A stretch of 64,000 nucleotides of DNA from a virus. Location: IMG/VR virus record IMGVR_UViG_3300042527_001431, positions 1 to 64,000 of that record; one strand, given 5' to 3'. Shown here piece after piece: positions 39,830 through 47,313 of the stretch (positions within the stretch are counted from its first letter, which is position 1; the number at the start of each line of letters is the position of its first letter). The notes under the pieces were generated by a model that was given only the letters and a program-made list of their open reading frames with translations, did not search any database and was not told where the DNA came from. A program made the translations under genes and the position numbers.

Positions 39830-40033
39830 CTACCTCGTTCTCATACCCTTAGCATAGCAAGGCAGAGATTTCCAGTCAAATTGTTTATGAAAGTAGTTAT
39901 AGAAATACTTTTGATCCTGCTGAAACCTAACCATCTCAACAGATTCTCTCTGTTCACACCAAACACAAAATCCGTTGGAGTTAATGTCTCTCGAATCGTG
40001 TTCGACTTTACACTTTTTACATACGACAAGCAT
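39830..40033 (-). CDS. Small zinc-ribbon protein
   Basis: This 67-residue protein has VVCKKCKVEHD and FCVWCEQ, a four-Cys zinc site. GAGGAGGG lies upstream and forms part of a large hairpin. Confidence 0.65.
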   Translation of the reverse strand: MLVVCKKCKVEHDSRDINSNGFCVWCEQRESVEMVRFQQDQKYFYNYFHKQFDWKSLPCYAKGMRTR

Positions 40034-40040
40034 AGCAAAA

Positions 40041-40077
40041 CCCTCCTCTCTATATACCTAACTATAGCAGAGGAGGG
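40041..40077 (-). promoter_or_regulatory. Long hairpin hiding the ribosome-binding site
   Basis: CCCTCCTCT and AGAGGAGGG pair across 19 bases. The 3' arm is the ribosome-binding site of the gene at 39830 and is followed by TTTT. Only transcripts arriving from upstream can form the stem. Confidence 0.6.
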
Positions 40078-40089
40078 TTTTTGTGTCAA
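40061..40089 (-). promoter_or_regulatory. sigma70-like promoter overlapping the hairpin
   Basis: TTGACA (40084-40089), 17 bp, TATAGT (40061-40066), the -10 lying in the hairpin loop. Confidence 0.68.
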
Positions 40090-40118
40090 GTGGGCGAATA
40101 ATCTTCTTTAGTTTGTTT

Positions 40119-40883
40119 TCATTTCTTCTTTGAAAGACTTTCTTCTATTGATCTAATATCTTTATTAAGTTTCATAATCTCAGCATTAAGAACTTTAACT
40201 CTCTTATTAAACTCTCTATCTTCCTTGATCTCAATTCTATTTGCTGGACTGGTATTTACAATCTCTTCTGTCATAGCGATTGAGGACTTAACACCATCAG
40301 ATTTGGAATTGCATTTGGTCTGCTCTTCCTTTTCCTTCTGCTCCCGCTTCTGTGAGTCTTGCGATCTTTGTGAATTTTCCATTTTCTTTGCTCTTCTTGC
40401 TTTTGTCGATGAAGATGCTACGGAAGAAACAACAGAGGCAATAGCAGCGGTTGCGATTGCTCCAGCAACGATTGGATCAATTACACCAGAGTTAACTGGG
40501 TTTATATCTCTACCTGTTGTTGGAGGAATAAGGGTAGATTCCACCACAGGTATTGTAGGTATGGTGGGGTCGTGTATGGGTGGTGTGGTGTCGGTGGGTA
40601 ATACGACAGCAGTTTCAGTTTTATGAATCTTTGGTTTTGGTTTCTCTCTTTTAATAGCGATCAATTTTTCCTCCTTTGGTTCTTCTTCTCTATAAACCAA
40701 CTGAGATCCACTTTGTAAATCGCAATCCGATATGTCGCTTATGATTGAACCATCAGGCATTCTGTATTTGCCCGATGATAATATCTCAACTTTCTCACCA
40801 GATTTGACAACACAAGCGGTTCCTTGTTTATCTTTGGTAAGTGTAGCAGAGGTTGCTTCTTTTGGCAAGAGAGTTTCATCCAA
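40119..40883 (-). CDS. Single-TM, Pro-rich protein, possible virion/late protein
   Basis: The 254-residue protein has a small beta domain (about residues 20-65), a Pro/Thr linker, one Ala/Val-rich membrane-like helix (IDPIVAGAIATAAIASVVSS, near residue 140), a Lys/Gln-rich stretch and a C-terminal coiled coil. It follows the gene at 40887 by three bases and shares its ACTATTTA motif. Function unknown. Confidence 0.55.
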   Translation of the reverse strand: MDETLLPKEATSATLTKDKQGTACVVKSGEKVEILSSGKYRMPDGSIISDISDCDLQSGSQLVYREEEPKEEKLIAIKREKPKPKIHKTETAVVLPTDTTPPIHDPTIPTIPVVESTLIPPTTGRDINPVNSGVIDPIVAGAIATAAIASVVSSVASSSTKARRAKKMENSQRSQDSQKREQKEKEEQTKCNSKSDGVKSSIAMTEEIVNTSPANRIEIKEDREFNKRVKVLNAEIMKLNKDIRSIEESLSKKK

Positions 40884-40886
40884 TTC

Positions 40887-41360
40887 TTATTTCCCCTTCT
40901 TGGTTGATTCTACCTGCTCCTCAAGTTTTTTAACTTTCTTCTTTACTTTCTTTACGGCATCTTCAATTGATTCAAGTGTTTCTTGATTGGAGACTTTGAT
41001 TTCTTCTGCTTTCTTTTCTGCCGTTGTTGCTTTTGATTCAATATCAGAGATTTTTCCTTTTAACCCTGAAACTTGTGATTCTAGTTCTTGTTGTTTGGCG
41101 ACACATTGTTCGTGTCCCGTTCCAACAGAAACCTTTGATGCTTCAATTTCAGCCATCTTTTGTTCGTGTTGTTGTTCTTGTCGTTGTTTGAGCCAATCCC
41201 AAACTTTTTTACCGCCCAAAACGGCAATAGCACCTAGTGCAACAATCATCATAGGATTGCCTCCACTTAGGTGCGCCAATTGGTTTATGTCGATTTCGCC
41301 GTTTGATACGGCGCTAGAAACATGATTTGCTAAGTCAACTTGTGCTAATAGGTTTAACAT
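40887..41360 (-). CDS. Membrane-anchored coiled-coil protein
   Basis: The 157-residue protein has a short N-terminal part, one membrane helix (NPMMIVALGAIAVLGGKKVW) and a long coiled coil with a Lys-rich end. GGGAGGG precedes the ATG and ACTATTTA lies 24 bases upstream, so it is probably expressed late despite its early-block position. Confidence 0.6.
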   Translation of the reverse strand: MLNLLAQVDLANHVSSAVSNGEIDINQLAHLSGGNPMMIVALGAIAVLGGKKVWDWLKQRQEQQHEQKMAEIEASKVSVGTGHEQCVAKQQELESQVSGLKGKISDIESKATTAEKKAEEIKVSNQETLESIEDAVKKVKKKVKKLEEQVESTKKGK

Positions 41361-41384
41361 TCATAGATCCCTCCCATTATATAA

Positions 41385-41392
41385 TAAATAGT
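41385..41392 (-). promoter_or_regulatory. Candidate late promoter motif ACTATTTA
   Basis: Exact motif 24 bases upstream of ATG 41360. Confidence 0.58.
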
Positions 41393-41399
41393 ATAACAG

Positions 41400-41715
41400 A
41401 AGGGAACAAACACTGGGATTTCGGAATTATCAAGTTCCATGATACCCTGAATCTTTTTAACATGTAGGATTTGAACCTACATCGCCCGGCAATCCGGGAA
41501 TTTACCACTTTAAACTAATGCAAGCTTTCTACTTCCAGTGTTTGTTGGTTATCCAGGATTGCGGTTAAGAGTTATTTTGTTACAGGGACCATATATTGAT
41601 GTTGTTAAAAACTAATCTCACTGGTTGAGCCTTCTTTAACCTACCTAACGGTCAGGATCCTATTCAATCCAATCATTCAAAGTGATTTTAACCAATCTTT
41701 CGGCTACTTCTGGAT
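41400..41715 (-). ncRNA. Unassigned structured RNA with tRNA-like and tmRNA-like parts
   Basis: No gene is present in 315 bases behind tRNA-Thr. An inverted repeat ACAAACACTGG/CCAGTGTTTGT closes a 145-base domain. Inside is a perfect T-arm (GTAGG-TTCAAAT-CCTAC), a D-arm-like AGTTTAAAGTGGTAAA and a CCCGG/CCGGG stem with a loop too short for an anticodon. TTTTTAACA and TGTTAAAAA could form an acceptor-like stem. GGTCCCTGTAAC matches AGTCCCTGTAAC of the tmRNA at 11 of 12 positions. A decayed or second tmRNA-like RNA is possible. Confidence 0.45.
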
Positions 41716-41791
41716 TGGTGCCGTCGAAGGGAGTCGAACCCCTGACCGCCTGATTACAAATCAGATGCTCTACCAACTGAGCTACGACGGC
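41716..41791 (-). tRNA. tRNA-Thr(TGT)
   Basis: Acceptor GCCGTCG/CGACGGC, anticodon loop TTTGTAA, CCA encoded. Reads ACA. Confidence 0.9.
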
Positions 41792-41922
41792 ATATCTAAA
41801 TCTACTTCTCTAAATTTTACCTTACAAGTTTTTCTCTTATTACCATTAGAATATATCCAAGTTTTTCTTATCCAATCTCTTGGTTCTGGAAAATAATCAA
41901 TTTTTAGTTTAATTACTTTCAT
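41782..41922 (-). CDS. 46-residue small basic protein
   Basis: MKVIKLKIDYFPEPRDWIRK..., basic and similar in layout to the other 44-46-residue proteins near 38 kb. Its ATG overlaps the previous stop (ATGA) and its stop codon lies inside tRNA-Thr. Confidence 0.5.
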   Translation of the reverse strand: MKVIKLKIDYFPEPRDWIRKTWIYSNGNKRKTCKVKFREVDLDMPS

Positions 41923-42119
41923 TCTTTTACTATACGAGATCCGTGTTTATTTTTTAAGATCTCAAACAAACTTTTTGAAACCATACGAACTTCTTTGATA
42001 TTCATTGCTTGTTTAAACCAAAGAAATCTAGCATTACCTTCGAAAATGCTCATTCCGAGTTCTCGGTGAGATAGAATGTAGTAGTCTTTGCCGTCAAAAA
42101 CGAATTCTACTGCTTTCAT
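41919..42119 (-). CDS. Small protein, unknown
   Basis: This 66-residue protein begins MKAVEFVFDGKDYYILSHRE. GAGG precedes the ATG. Function unknown. Confidence 0.55.
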   Translation of the reverse strand: MKAVEFVFDGKDYYILSHRELGMSIFEGNARFLWFKQAMNIKEVRMVSKSLFEILKNKHGSRIVKE

Positions 42120-42136
42120 AACTCACCTCTTTTTAG

Positions 42137-42220
42137 TGCTCCCGGTGAGACTCGAACTCACATAACTAAATAGTTGGCAGATTTTAAGTCTGCTGCGTCT
42201 ACCTGTTCCGCCACAAGAGC
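42137..42220 (-). tRNA. tRNA-Leu(TAA)
   Basis: Anticodon loop CTTAAAA on GCAGA/TCTGC, long variable arm AACTATTTAGTT, T-loop TTCGAGT. CCA not encoded. The variable arm contains the ACTATTTA string by chance. Confidence 0.9.
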
Positions 42221-42228
42221 ATGATGCT

Positions 42229-42257
42229 AGTCTACACTAGCTGGAGGTTCCTGTCAA
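42229..42257 (-). promoter_or_regulatory. sigma70-like promoter for tRNA-Leu
   Basis: TTGACA, 17 bp, TAGACT, directly upstream of tRNA-Leu. Confidence 0.7.
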
Positions 42258-42616
42258 CCTGCCTCTTTAATTGCCTCTACGATAGAGATTGGTTCACAAT
42301 CATAATCAAAACATTTCCAATATCCATTGTCGTATAGGTAATAATATTCTATCCAACAATTCTTGCCTCTATCAAAAAACAAATCAATATTGCTGTATTC
42401 TCCGATAGATCCATCTTGATAGAATGAGCAAGTATCTATTGTTTCTCCTAAAACAGAGAGATCTCCTTTCGAAAGCAACGAATCAACTTTATCATCTGTT
42501 TCATAATTCTGAAGAAGGATTTTTCCATTGTGAGAAGGATAACCATCCCAATGACAATAAATAGCGCTGATAGTTTGATCTTGATTAACTTTTCCGATAT
42601 AAGATCTAGTTGCCAT
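42254..42616 (-). CDS. Conserved phage protein (MATRS...CHWDGYPS family)
   Basis: The 120-residue protein begins MATRSYIGKVNQ and continues ISAIYCHWDGYPSHNGKILL and KGDLSVLGE. I recognise this pattern from many phages; function unknown. It is followed by a promoter overlapping its stop codon. Confidence 0.7.
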   Translation of the reverse strand: MATRSYIGKVNQDQTISAIYCHWDGYPSHNGKILLQNYETDDKVDSLLSKGDLSVLGETIDTCSFYQDGSIGEYSNIDLFFDRGKNCWIEYYYLYDNGYWKCFDYDCEPISIVEAIKEAG

Positions 42617-42624
42617 TTTATCCT

Positions 42625-43581
42625 CTATGCGTCATTTGTTTCTTCATAAAGACCAACGATTCTGTTTGCGATTAGTTCTACTACTGGGTATGATACAGCA
42701 TTTCCAGCTAGTTTGTAAAGTCCACTGTCAGAAATATTTGATGGAACAATATATGTTTGTGGAAAGCCTTGGAAATTAAAACACTCTTTTGGAGTGAGTT
42801 TTCTAATCCCGTTTGAATCAAGCAAGATTGGAACATTATGTCCGCCACTACCCATGTTATAAGTTAATGTTGGACATACATTACTCTTGTTTTCTCTGAC
42901 ATAATATCTACGGTATTGATAGATCACATCTTTTTTAACAACATCTGAGACTAGTTTCCCATAGATTTTAACATTGTTTCCATAATAATACTTACCTAGA
43001 ACGCTTGTTTCCAATAGAGAACCAATTTTCAGGTTTGTTTGAGATGGAAAATCAAGATTGAACTTGTCAGCCATTTCTTTTTGCTTAAACCCAACAATGT
43101 AAATTCTCTCTCTATTCTGTGGAACTTGTGTAATTTCTGAGGTATTCAACACTTTGTAATGAAGATGATAACCTCTGTTTACAAGATTTGATTTGATAAC
43201 GGAGAAAGTATTACCACCATCATGAGAAGTTAGATTTTTAACGTTCTCTAGAACAATACAAGATGGAGAGTGCTTGTCGATAATCTCAAGGATTTTCCAG
43301 AAAACGTTTGATCTTTTATCAGAAAATCCTTGTTGTTTGCCAGCGATACTGAAAGGTTGGCACGGAAAGCCACCTGTCAGAATGTCATGAGAAGGGATTA
43401 GATTAACATCAAACTTATCAATATCTGCAAGAGTTAGTTTGTGATTAAAGTTAAGATCATAAATTTGCTTTGAAGTTTTTTCCATGTCATTTGCAAAAAC
43501 AACGTCAACTTTTTTTGTTGACTCAAATGCCAAAGAAAAGGCTCCAGTTCCAGCAAATAGATCAATCATCTTTAAATTCAT
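42625..43581 (-). CDS. DNA (cytosine-5) methyltransferase
   Basis: The 318-residue enzyme shows the C5-MTase motifs in order: motif I MIDLFAGTGAFSLAF, motif IV GGFPCQPFSIAG with catalytic Cys, motif VI CIVLENVKNL, motif VIII QNRERIYIVGF, and late motifs KLTPKECFNFQGFP and LYKLAGNAVSYPV. The length is normal. It may protect phage DNA from restriction, possibly as partner of the endonuclease-like gene at 27972. GGAG precedes the start. Confidence 0.92.
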   Translation of the reverse strand: MNLKMIDLFAGTGAFSLAFESTKKVDVVFANDMEKTSKQIYDLNFNHKLTLADIDKFDVNLIPSHDILTGGFPCQPFSIAGKQQGFSDKRSNVFWKILEIIDKHSPSCIVLENVKNLTSHDGGNTFSVIKSNLVNRGYHLHYKVLNTSEITQVPQNRERIYIVGFKQKEMADKFNLDFPSQTNLKIGSLLETSVLGKYYYGNNVKIYGKLVSDVVKKDVIYQYRRYYVRENKSNVCPTLTYNMGSGGHNVPILLDSNGIRKLTPKECFNFQGFPQTYIVPSNISDSGLYKLAGNAVSYPVVELIANRIVGLYEETNDA

Positions 43582-43582
43582 T

Positions 43583-43726
43583 CTATACTCTCCTGTTTAC
43601 ATTCTTCTTTTTGTTAGAAAGATAAATTGGTTTACGATCTGCCAAAGCCTCTTTGTCTTTTGTAAGACCCGCTAGGATCGCGAAAAGAAGAAAGGCAAAA
43701 CCGAAACCATAAAAAAAGGTAATCAT
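43583..43726 (-). CDS. 47-residue membrane peptide
   Basis: MITFFYGFGFAFLLFAILAG followed by a Lys-rich tail, one membrane helix. Its ATG overlaps the previous stop by four bases. Function unknown. Confidence 0.6.
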   Translation of the reverse strand: MITFFYGFGFAFLLFAILAGLTKDKEALADRKPIYLSNKKKNVNRRV

Positions 43727-43938
43727 TTCTTCTCCCTGTTGTTCCTAATAGAGTTTAGCCAATCCGATGTAGAAGTCAAGTCGAAAGGTTTTGGGATTGG
43801 AAGGAATGGAAAGACTGCGTGAAAGAAGAAGATTATTGCTGAAACACCAAGCCTGTAAGTTCCTTTCCAAGCAATCAGCAAGTGTTCAATATATGTTTCG
43901 CCTACTGATTGTGGATGTTGTGTAAATGGATTCTTCAT
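43723..43938 (-). CDS. DUF6356-like small membrane protein
   Basis: This 71-residue protein begins MKNPFTQHPQSVGETYIEHL, then a hydrophobic AIIFFFHAVFPFLPIP. I recall the HP-x-S-V-G-E-T-Y-x-E-H signature as DUF6356, a phage/bacterial family of unknown role. AGAGG precedes the ATG, which overlaps the hydrolase stop. Confidence 0.65.
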   Translation of the reverse strand: MKNPFTQHPQSVGETYIEHLLIAWKGTYRLGVSAIIFFFHAVFPFLPIPKPFDLTSTSDWLNSIRNNREKK

Positions 43939-44768
43939 CTAAAAGCCTCTGACATCATTATCACTGATGATCCAATCTTACCATGATACCAAGGGGAAGT
44001 CAAGGGGTAAAATTCAACAAGTGGATTTCCTTTTGCTTGCATTCTTTTTGCTGATGCCTGAGTTTCAGTTCCCCTCATGTAGAATACTTCCATACGAACA
44101 GGGCTATTCCCCAAGCAAGCATCCCAAGCTGTATCTAACCATTTGCTATAACTAGAATCAGACCAGAGAACCCAGTTTGGTAAAATATCACAGAGTCCAC
44201 CATGTTTAGCAGCATCACGAATTGACTTGCCTCCACGAGAATGTCCAGCAACGACAAAGACAAGTTCTTTATTCGGCTGAATACCAGTTGTCATAAGTGG
44301 AGTTGCATCCATCGCTGATTTAACAAATATCTTGAAACTATCTTTTTTGCTCCAAGATGTTCTTCCATCAATTCCGTTTACATTCTTGCTCCAAGGAAGT
44401 TCTGGAGCAATCCAAGTGAAACTCTTTTTGTTTTCATATAACCATTTTAGGAATGGATAAGTATTGGAGGAGAAGTTTCTGAAACCATTCATTCCATGAT
44501 TCCAAATGACAACATAATGCTTTTTGGCATCTTTGTTCTCATGATGAGCGAGAAAGGTTGCTCTCACTTTATTCGCGTGACGGGGATCTAATTCGTCATT
44601 ACCTTTGATGATTGCAACCTTTGTCCAAATCGGCAGAGCAAAACTCTTGTCTGCCTTCTTTACATCTTCCGCTGTCGGCTTATAAATCTTATCTTCGATT
44701 GAAAGAGCATCTGCTCTCGAAGCAACCAAGCCCAGCGATAATATTAAAGATGTAAATATTTTTCTCAT
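43935..44768 (-). CDS. Secreted alpha/beta-hydrolase-like protein
   Basis: The 277-residue protein has a cleavable signal peptide (about 20 residues, cut near SRADA). The alpha/beta-hydrolase core shows VVIWNHGMNGF (oxyanion region), a nucleophile elbow VAGHSRGGKS, LWSDSSYS (possible acid) and PWYHGKIG (possible His). It should act in the periplasm as an esterase, lipase or peptidase-like enzyme. Exporting a hydrolase from an early operon is unusual for a phage. AGGAG precedes the start. Confidence 0.7.
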   Translation of the reverse strand: MRKIFTSLILSLGLVASRADALSIEDKIYKPTAEDVKKADKSFALPIWTKVAIIKGNDELDPRHANKVRATFLAHHENKDAKKHYVVIWNHGMNGFRNFSSNTYPFLKWLYENKKSFTWIAPELPWSKNVNGIDGRTSWSKKDSFKIFVKSAMDATPLMTTGIQPNKELVFVVAGHSRGGKSIRDAAKHGGLCDILPNWVLWSDSSYSKWLDTAWDACLGNSPVRMEVFYMRGTETQASAKRMQAKGNPLVEFYPLTSPWYHGKIGSSVIMMSEAFR

Positions 44769-44779
44769 TTCCTTCTCCT

Positions 44780-44880
44780 TGGCGGAAACAACAGGATTTG
44801 AACCTGTGCGGGACTTTCGCCCCCTAGCGGTTTAGCAAACCGCCCCCTTCAGCCTCTTGGGTATGTTTCCAGATTGATCT
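44780..44880 (-). tRNA. tRNA-Ser(GCT)
   Basis: Class II tRNA with a long variable arm; anticodon loop TTGCTAA on GCGGT/ACCGC; T-arm ACAGG-TTCAAAT-CCTGT; CCA encoded. Confidence 0.9.
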
Positions 44881-45075
44881 ATAATAAGAGTTCAGCACAC
44901 GAATTGACCATATTTCGTATTCTACGGAACTAATGTGCCTGTTCTTTTTGCTTCGGGACCACTTCCCCCTAAAGGTTGTAGCATCTGTCCCCTTTGACAG
45001 GGTTATTTAAGTACTACACGACCTGGTTAATTATTTTATCCTTTCTTACACTAGAAGAATTACTTATTATAGATC
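44881..45075 (-). other. Non-coding spacer with several hairpins
   Basis: Between tRNA-Ile and tRNA-Ser there is no open frame. Possible stems are CTGTC-AAAGG-GGACAG and ACGAA...TTCGT. It may be a processed RNA or a tRNA precursor spacer. Confidence 0.4.
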
Positions 45076-45153
45076 TGGTGCGCCCGGTTGGATTTGAACC
45101 AACATACCATCGCTTATAAGACGAATGCCATTAACCAGTCGTGCCACAGGCGC
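45076..45153 (-). tRNA. tRNA-Ile(TAT)
   Basis: Anticodon loop CTTATAA, acceptor GCGCCTG/CGGGCGC, T-arm GTTGG-TTCAAAT-CCAAC, CCA encoded. Reads ATA, a rare codon in many hosts. Confidence 0.85.
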
Positions 45154-45165
45154 GTTGTTGGAGAC

Positions 45166-45194
45166 AGTATAGCGTGTCTCCGTTCGCTTGTCAA
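45166..45194 (-). promoter_or_regulatory. sigma70-like promoter for the tRNA pair
   Basis: TTGACA (45189-45194), 17 bp, TATACT, 13 bp upstream of tRNA-Ile(TAT). Confidence 0.75.
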
Positions 45195-45197
45195 ACA

Positions 45198-45482
45198 CTA
45201 TTCTTTATCTTCTTTCTCAATTAATAGAACTGGTCGCATTGTTTTTAGGAAAGCAACAGCATTTGAAGCAACCGCTCTTGCTTCTTCTTCTGAGGCAACA
45301 CAAAGATCAATGCTGGAATAATTCGAATCATCAATAAACTCAGCGGTTACTCGCCAATCAGTTTCCTGATTATACTTTTTTGCTTTACGATCCCACTTAC
45401 GATTTTCAACACAAGTTACAAGAATACCATCAGTTTCTGCTTCGAGTCTTGAAACCAGTTCTCTTACCTTAAAGTCCAACAT
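45198..45482 (-). CDS. Small protein, unknown
   Basis: This 94-residue protein begins MLDFKVRELVSRLEAETDGI, alpha/beta in look (DLCVASEEEARAVASNAVAF). It overlaps the upstream gene by 14 bases. Function unknown. Confidence 0.6.
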   Translation of the reverse strand: MLDFKVRELVSRLEAETDGILVTCVENRKWDRKAKKYNQETDWRVTAEFIDDSNYSSIDLCVASEEEARAVASNAVAFLKTMRPVLLIEKEDKE

Positions 45483-45819
45483 CTTTCTTATCCTCTGGAA
45501 GCTTTCCTTCCTTTTTCAGTTTGGCGTAAACCCCTGCGTCATAAAGAGCATTATGAAGATCCAAATAACCGCAGTCCATTCCAATTACATAAGCATCTGA
45601 TTCGAAACCGAACACATCGTATAAAGCATATCGGTATGAGCCTCGTTCTTCGATTTCAGCCTTACAAATTCGCTTTACAACCGCGTGAAACACTTTCAAC
45701 TGATCGTCGTAGGGTAAAGAGTTCCAAAGAGTTTCTGAGGCATTGTCGTAAGCAATACGGGCATCTTCAAACTCTTTTCTAATCTTCTCCAACTGCTCTG
45801 TGTCCATCAGCTTAGGCAT
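45469..45819 (-). CDS. Helical protein, unknown
   Basis: This 116-residue protein has a coiled N-terminus and a core (FHAVVKRICKAEIEERGSYR, then VIGMDCGYLDLHNALYDAG) that may be a small alpha domain. AGGG precedes the ATG. Confidence 0.6.
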   Translation of the reverse strand: MPKLMDTEQLEKIRKEFEDARIAYDNASETLWNSLPYDDQLKVFHAVVKRICKAEIEERGSYRYALYDVFGFESDAYVIGMDCGYLDLHNALYDAGVYAKLKKEGKLPEDKKDVGL

Positions 45820-46195
45820 TGTACCCTACATGAATATACTTGTCAAACCCGCCATTATCATTCATCCACTTAAGAACCTTTTCTTGTTCTTCTGGATTCA
45901 GGGTTTCCATCGCCTGATCAAGTTCCTTCTTGGTAAATCGCATCTTGGAACCCTTGATCAAGGAGTATTCGTAATAATGCTCAATGCGGAAGATTACATT
46001 TTCAGCAGAAGGCATTCTTTCCTTTGCCTCTTGTTGAGCAAAATTAACACGATTGTATCTCGACATAACCGCTTCTCTACAAATCTTTTCCAACTCTTCA
46101 AATAGATCTGCCTTACAGAACTCTGGATAATGAGACTTTAATACATCCCGAGTGTATGGCGAAATAAACTTGATGTTTTCAATTAAAATGCTCAT
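45812..46195 (-). CDS. Helical protein, unknown
   Basis: This 127-residue protein is mostly helical with a Lys/Glu-rich C-terminal half and an aromatic end (GGFDKYIHVGYNA). It overlaps neighbours by 4-8 bases. Function unknown. Confidence 0.6.
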   Translation of the reverse strand: MSILIENIKFISPYTRDVLKSHYPEFCKADLFEELEKICREAVMSRYNRVNFAQQEAKERMPSAENVIFRIEHYYEYSLIKGSKMRFTKKELDQAMETLNPEEQEKVLKWMNDNGGFDKYIHVGYNA

Positions 46196-46548
46196 CTTTC
46201 TCCTTCACTTCGTCCTTGTTCGATTCCTTCATCGTATCCGGCATCATATCCTTCTTCGTATCCGCTATCTCTTCCGTCTTTCCAACCTCTATTGTAACAA
46301 TCTTCTTGTTCATCCTCTTTTGCTTTCTCAATCGTAGATTCGATTGCTTCTTTTAAAGAGCGAACATAATACAAATAACTTTTGGAAATACTATCGCCTG
46401 ATTTTTCTTTCTCAAGAAAGTTTTTTCTTTCGCATTCAAAGATTGCTTCATCATAATCAAAATAGAGGTCTTGTGTATTGCTCACGGGATCTATGATTGG
46501 ATCAAATCCCTGTAGAATGACATAGATTTCACTAATATCTAAAATCAT
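46192..46548 (-). CDS. Protein with Gly/Tyr/Asp C-terminal repeats
   Basis: The 118-residue protein has an acidic N-terminal domain and a C-terminal stretch of G-x-x-x-G-Y-D/E repeats (GWKDGRDSGYEEGYDAGYDE), like the GxxxG-rich helices of FliH-type proteins. Function unknown. Confidence 0.6.
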   Translation of the reverse strand: MILDISEIYVILQGFDPIIDPVSNTQDLYFDYDEAIFECERKNFLEKEKSGDSISKSYLYYVRSLKEAIESTIEKAKEDEQEDCYNRGWKDGRDSGYEEGYDAGYDEGIEQGRSEGER

Positions 46549-46572
46549 AACGAACTCTTGGTTGTTTATTGT

Positions 46573-46646
46573 TGGTGGACAGTGAGGGAATCGAACCCTC
46601 GATCTCGGCTTGCAAAGCCGATGTTATCCCGTTTAACTAACCGCCC
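46573..46646 (-). tRNA. tRNA-Ala(TGC)
   Basis: Anticodon loop TTTGCAA on TCGGC/GCCGA, T-arm GAGGG-TTCGATT-CCCTC, acceptor with two G-T pairs, CCA encoded. Confidence 0.9.
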
Positions 46647-46654
46647 GTAATGAT

Positions 46655-46731
46655 TGGTCGGTGTTGGGGGATTTGAACCCACGACCCTCTGCTCCCAAAG
46701 CAGATGCGCTACCAGACTGCGCTAAACACCG
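46655..46731 (-). tRNA. tRNA-Pro(TGG)
   Basis: Acceptor CGGTGTT/AACACCG, anticodon loop TTTGGGA, CCA encoded. Confidence 0.92.
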
Positions 46732-46741
46732 ATTGTCTCAG

Positions 46742-46813
46742 AGCGGGTAATGGGATTCGAACCCATGACGAACAGCTTGGAAGGCTGACACTCTACCCCT
46801 GAGTTATACCCGC
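46742..46813 (-). tRNA. tRNA-Gly(TCC)
   Basis: Acceptor GCGGGTA/TACCCGC, anticodon loop CTTCCAA; CCA not encoded. Three tRNAs lie in a row, 46573-46813. Confidence 0.92.
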
Positions 46814-46851
46814 ATACAACGATCCTACCATAAGTAGGATCATATTTTAAG

Positions 46852-47313
46852 TTAATCCCACCAGTGTCTCATGCGATTCTTCAACAGATCCATCGCTCTC
46901 TCCCAACTATCTTCCTCGATCTGCTGAACTCTGTCAAGCAGGATTTTATCTTTTATTCTGCCCTCTTCGGATTCAGACCACAGCGGAGAGAAATCATAAC
47001 CAAGTTCATCAATTCCAACTCCAACATGGTTGTTGAAATTATCAATCGCATTCAGGAAATCATCAATCTCTTCTGCCGTTTGGTTTGAAGATTCACAAAC
47101 AGCATCGGAACTTGCCATAAAGTCTCTGGTATGCTCCAGAGAACGGCAGAAAAGATCCATGTTATACTTGTAATCAAAAGTTCGGAAGTTCCACAACTCT
47201 TTACGGAAGAGCCAAATGTTTTTGAGGAACATAAAAAGTGGATTGTAAATGGTAAGTCTCTTGATCTTACGAATCAGATTCATTCGAAAAACCATGTTTT
47301 TCATCTTCTTCAT
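46852..47313 (-). CDS. Unknown protein with basic N-terminal helix
   Basis: This 153-residue protein has a Lys/Met-rich start, an aromatic helix (NPLFMFLKNIWLFRKELWNF) and an acidic C-terminal half. GGAGG precedes ATG 47313. Function unknown. Confidence 0.6.
   Translation of the reverse strand: MKKMKNMVFRMNLIRKIKRLTIYNPLFMFLKNIWLFRKELWNFRTFDYKYNMDLFCRSLEHTRDFMASSDAVCESSNQTAEEIDDFLNAIDNFNNHVGVGIDELGYDFSPLWSESEEGRIKDKILLDRVQQIEEDSWERAMDLLKNRMRHWWD

Noticed and set aside
42160-42175. ACTATTTA inside tRNA-Leu
   Set aside because: It forms the variable arm AACT-ATTT-AGTT and precedes no gene start.
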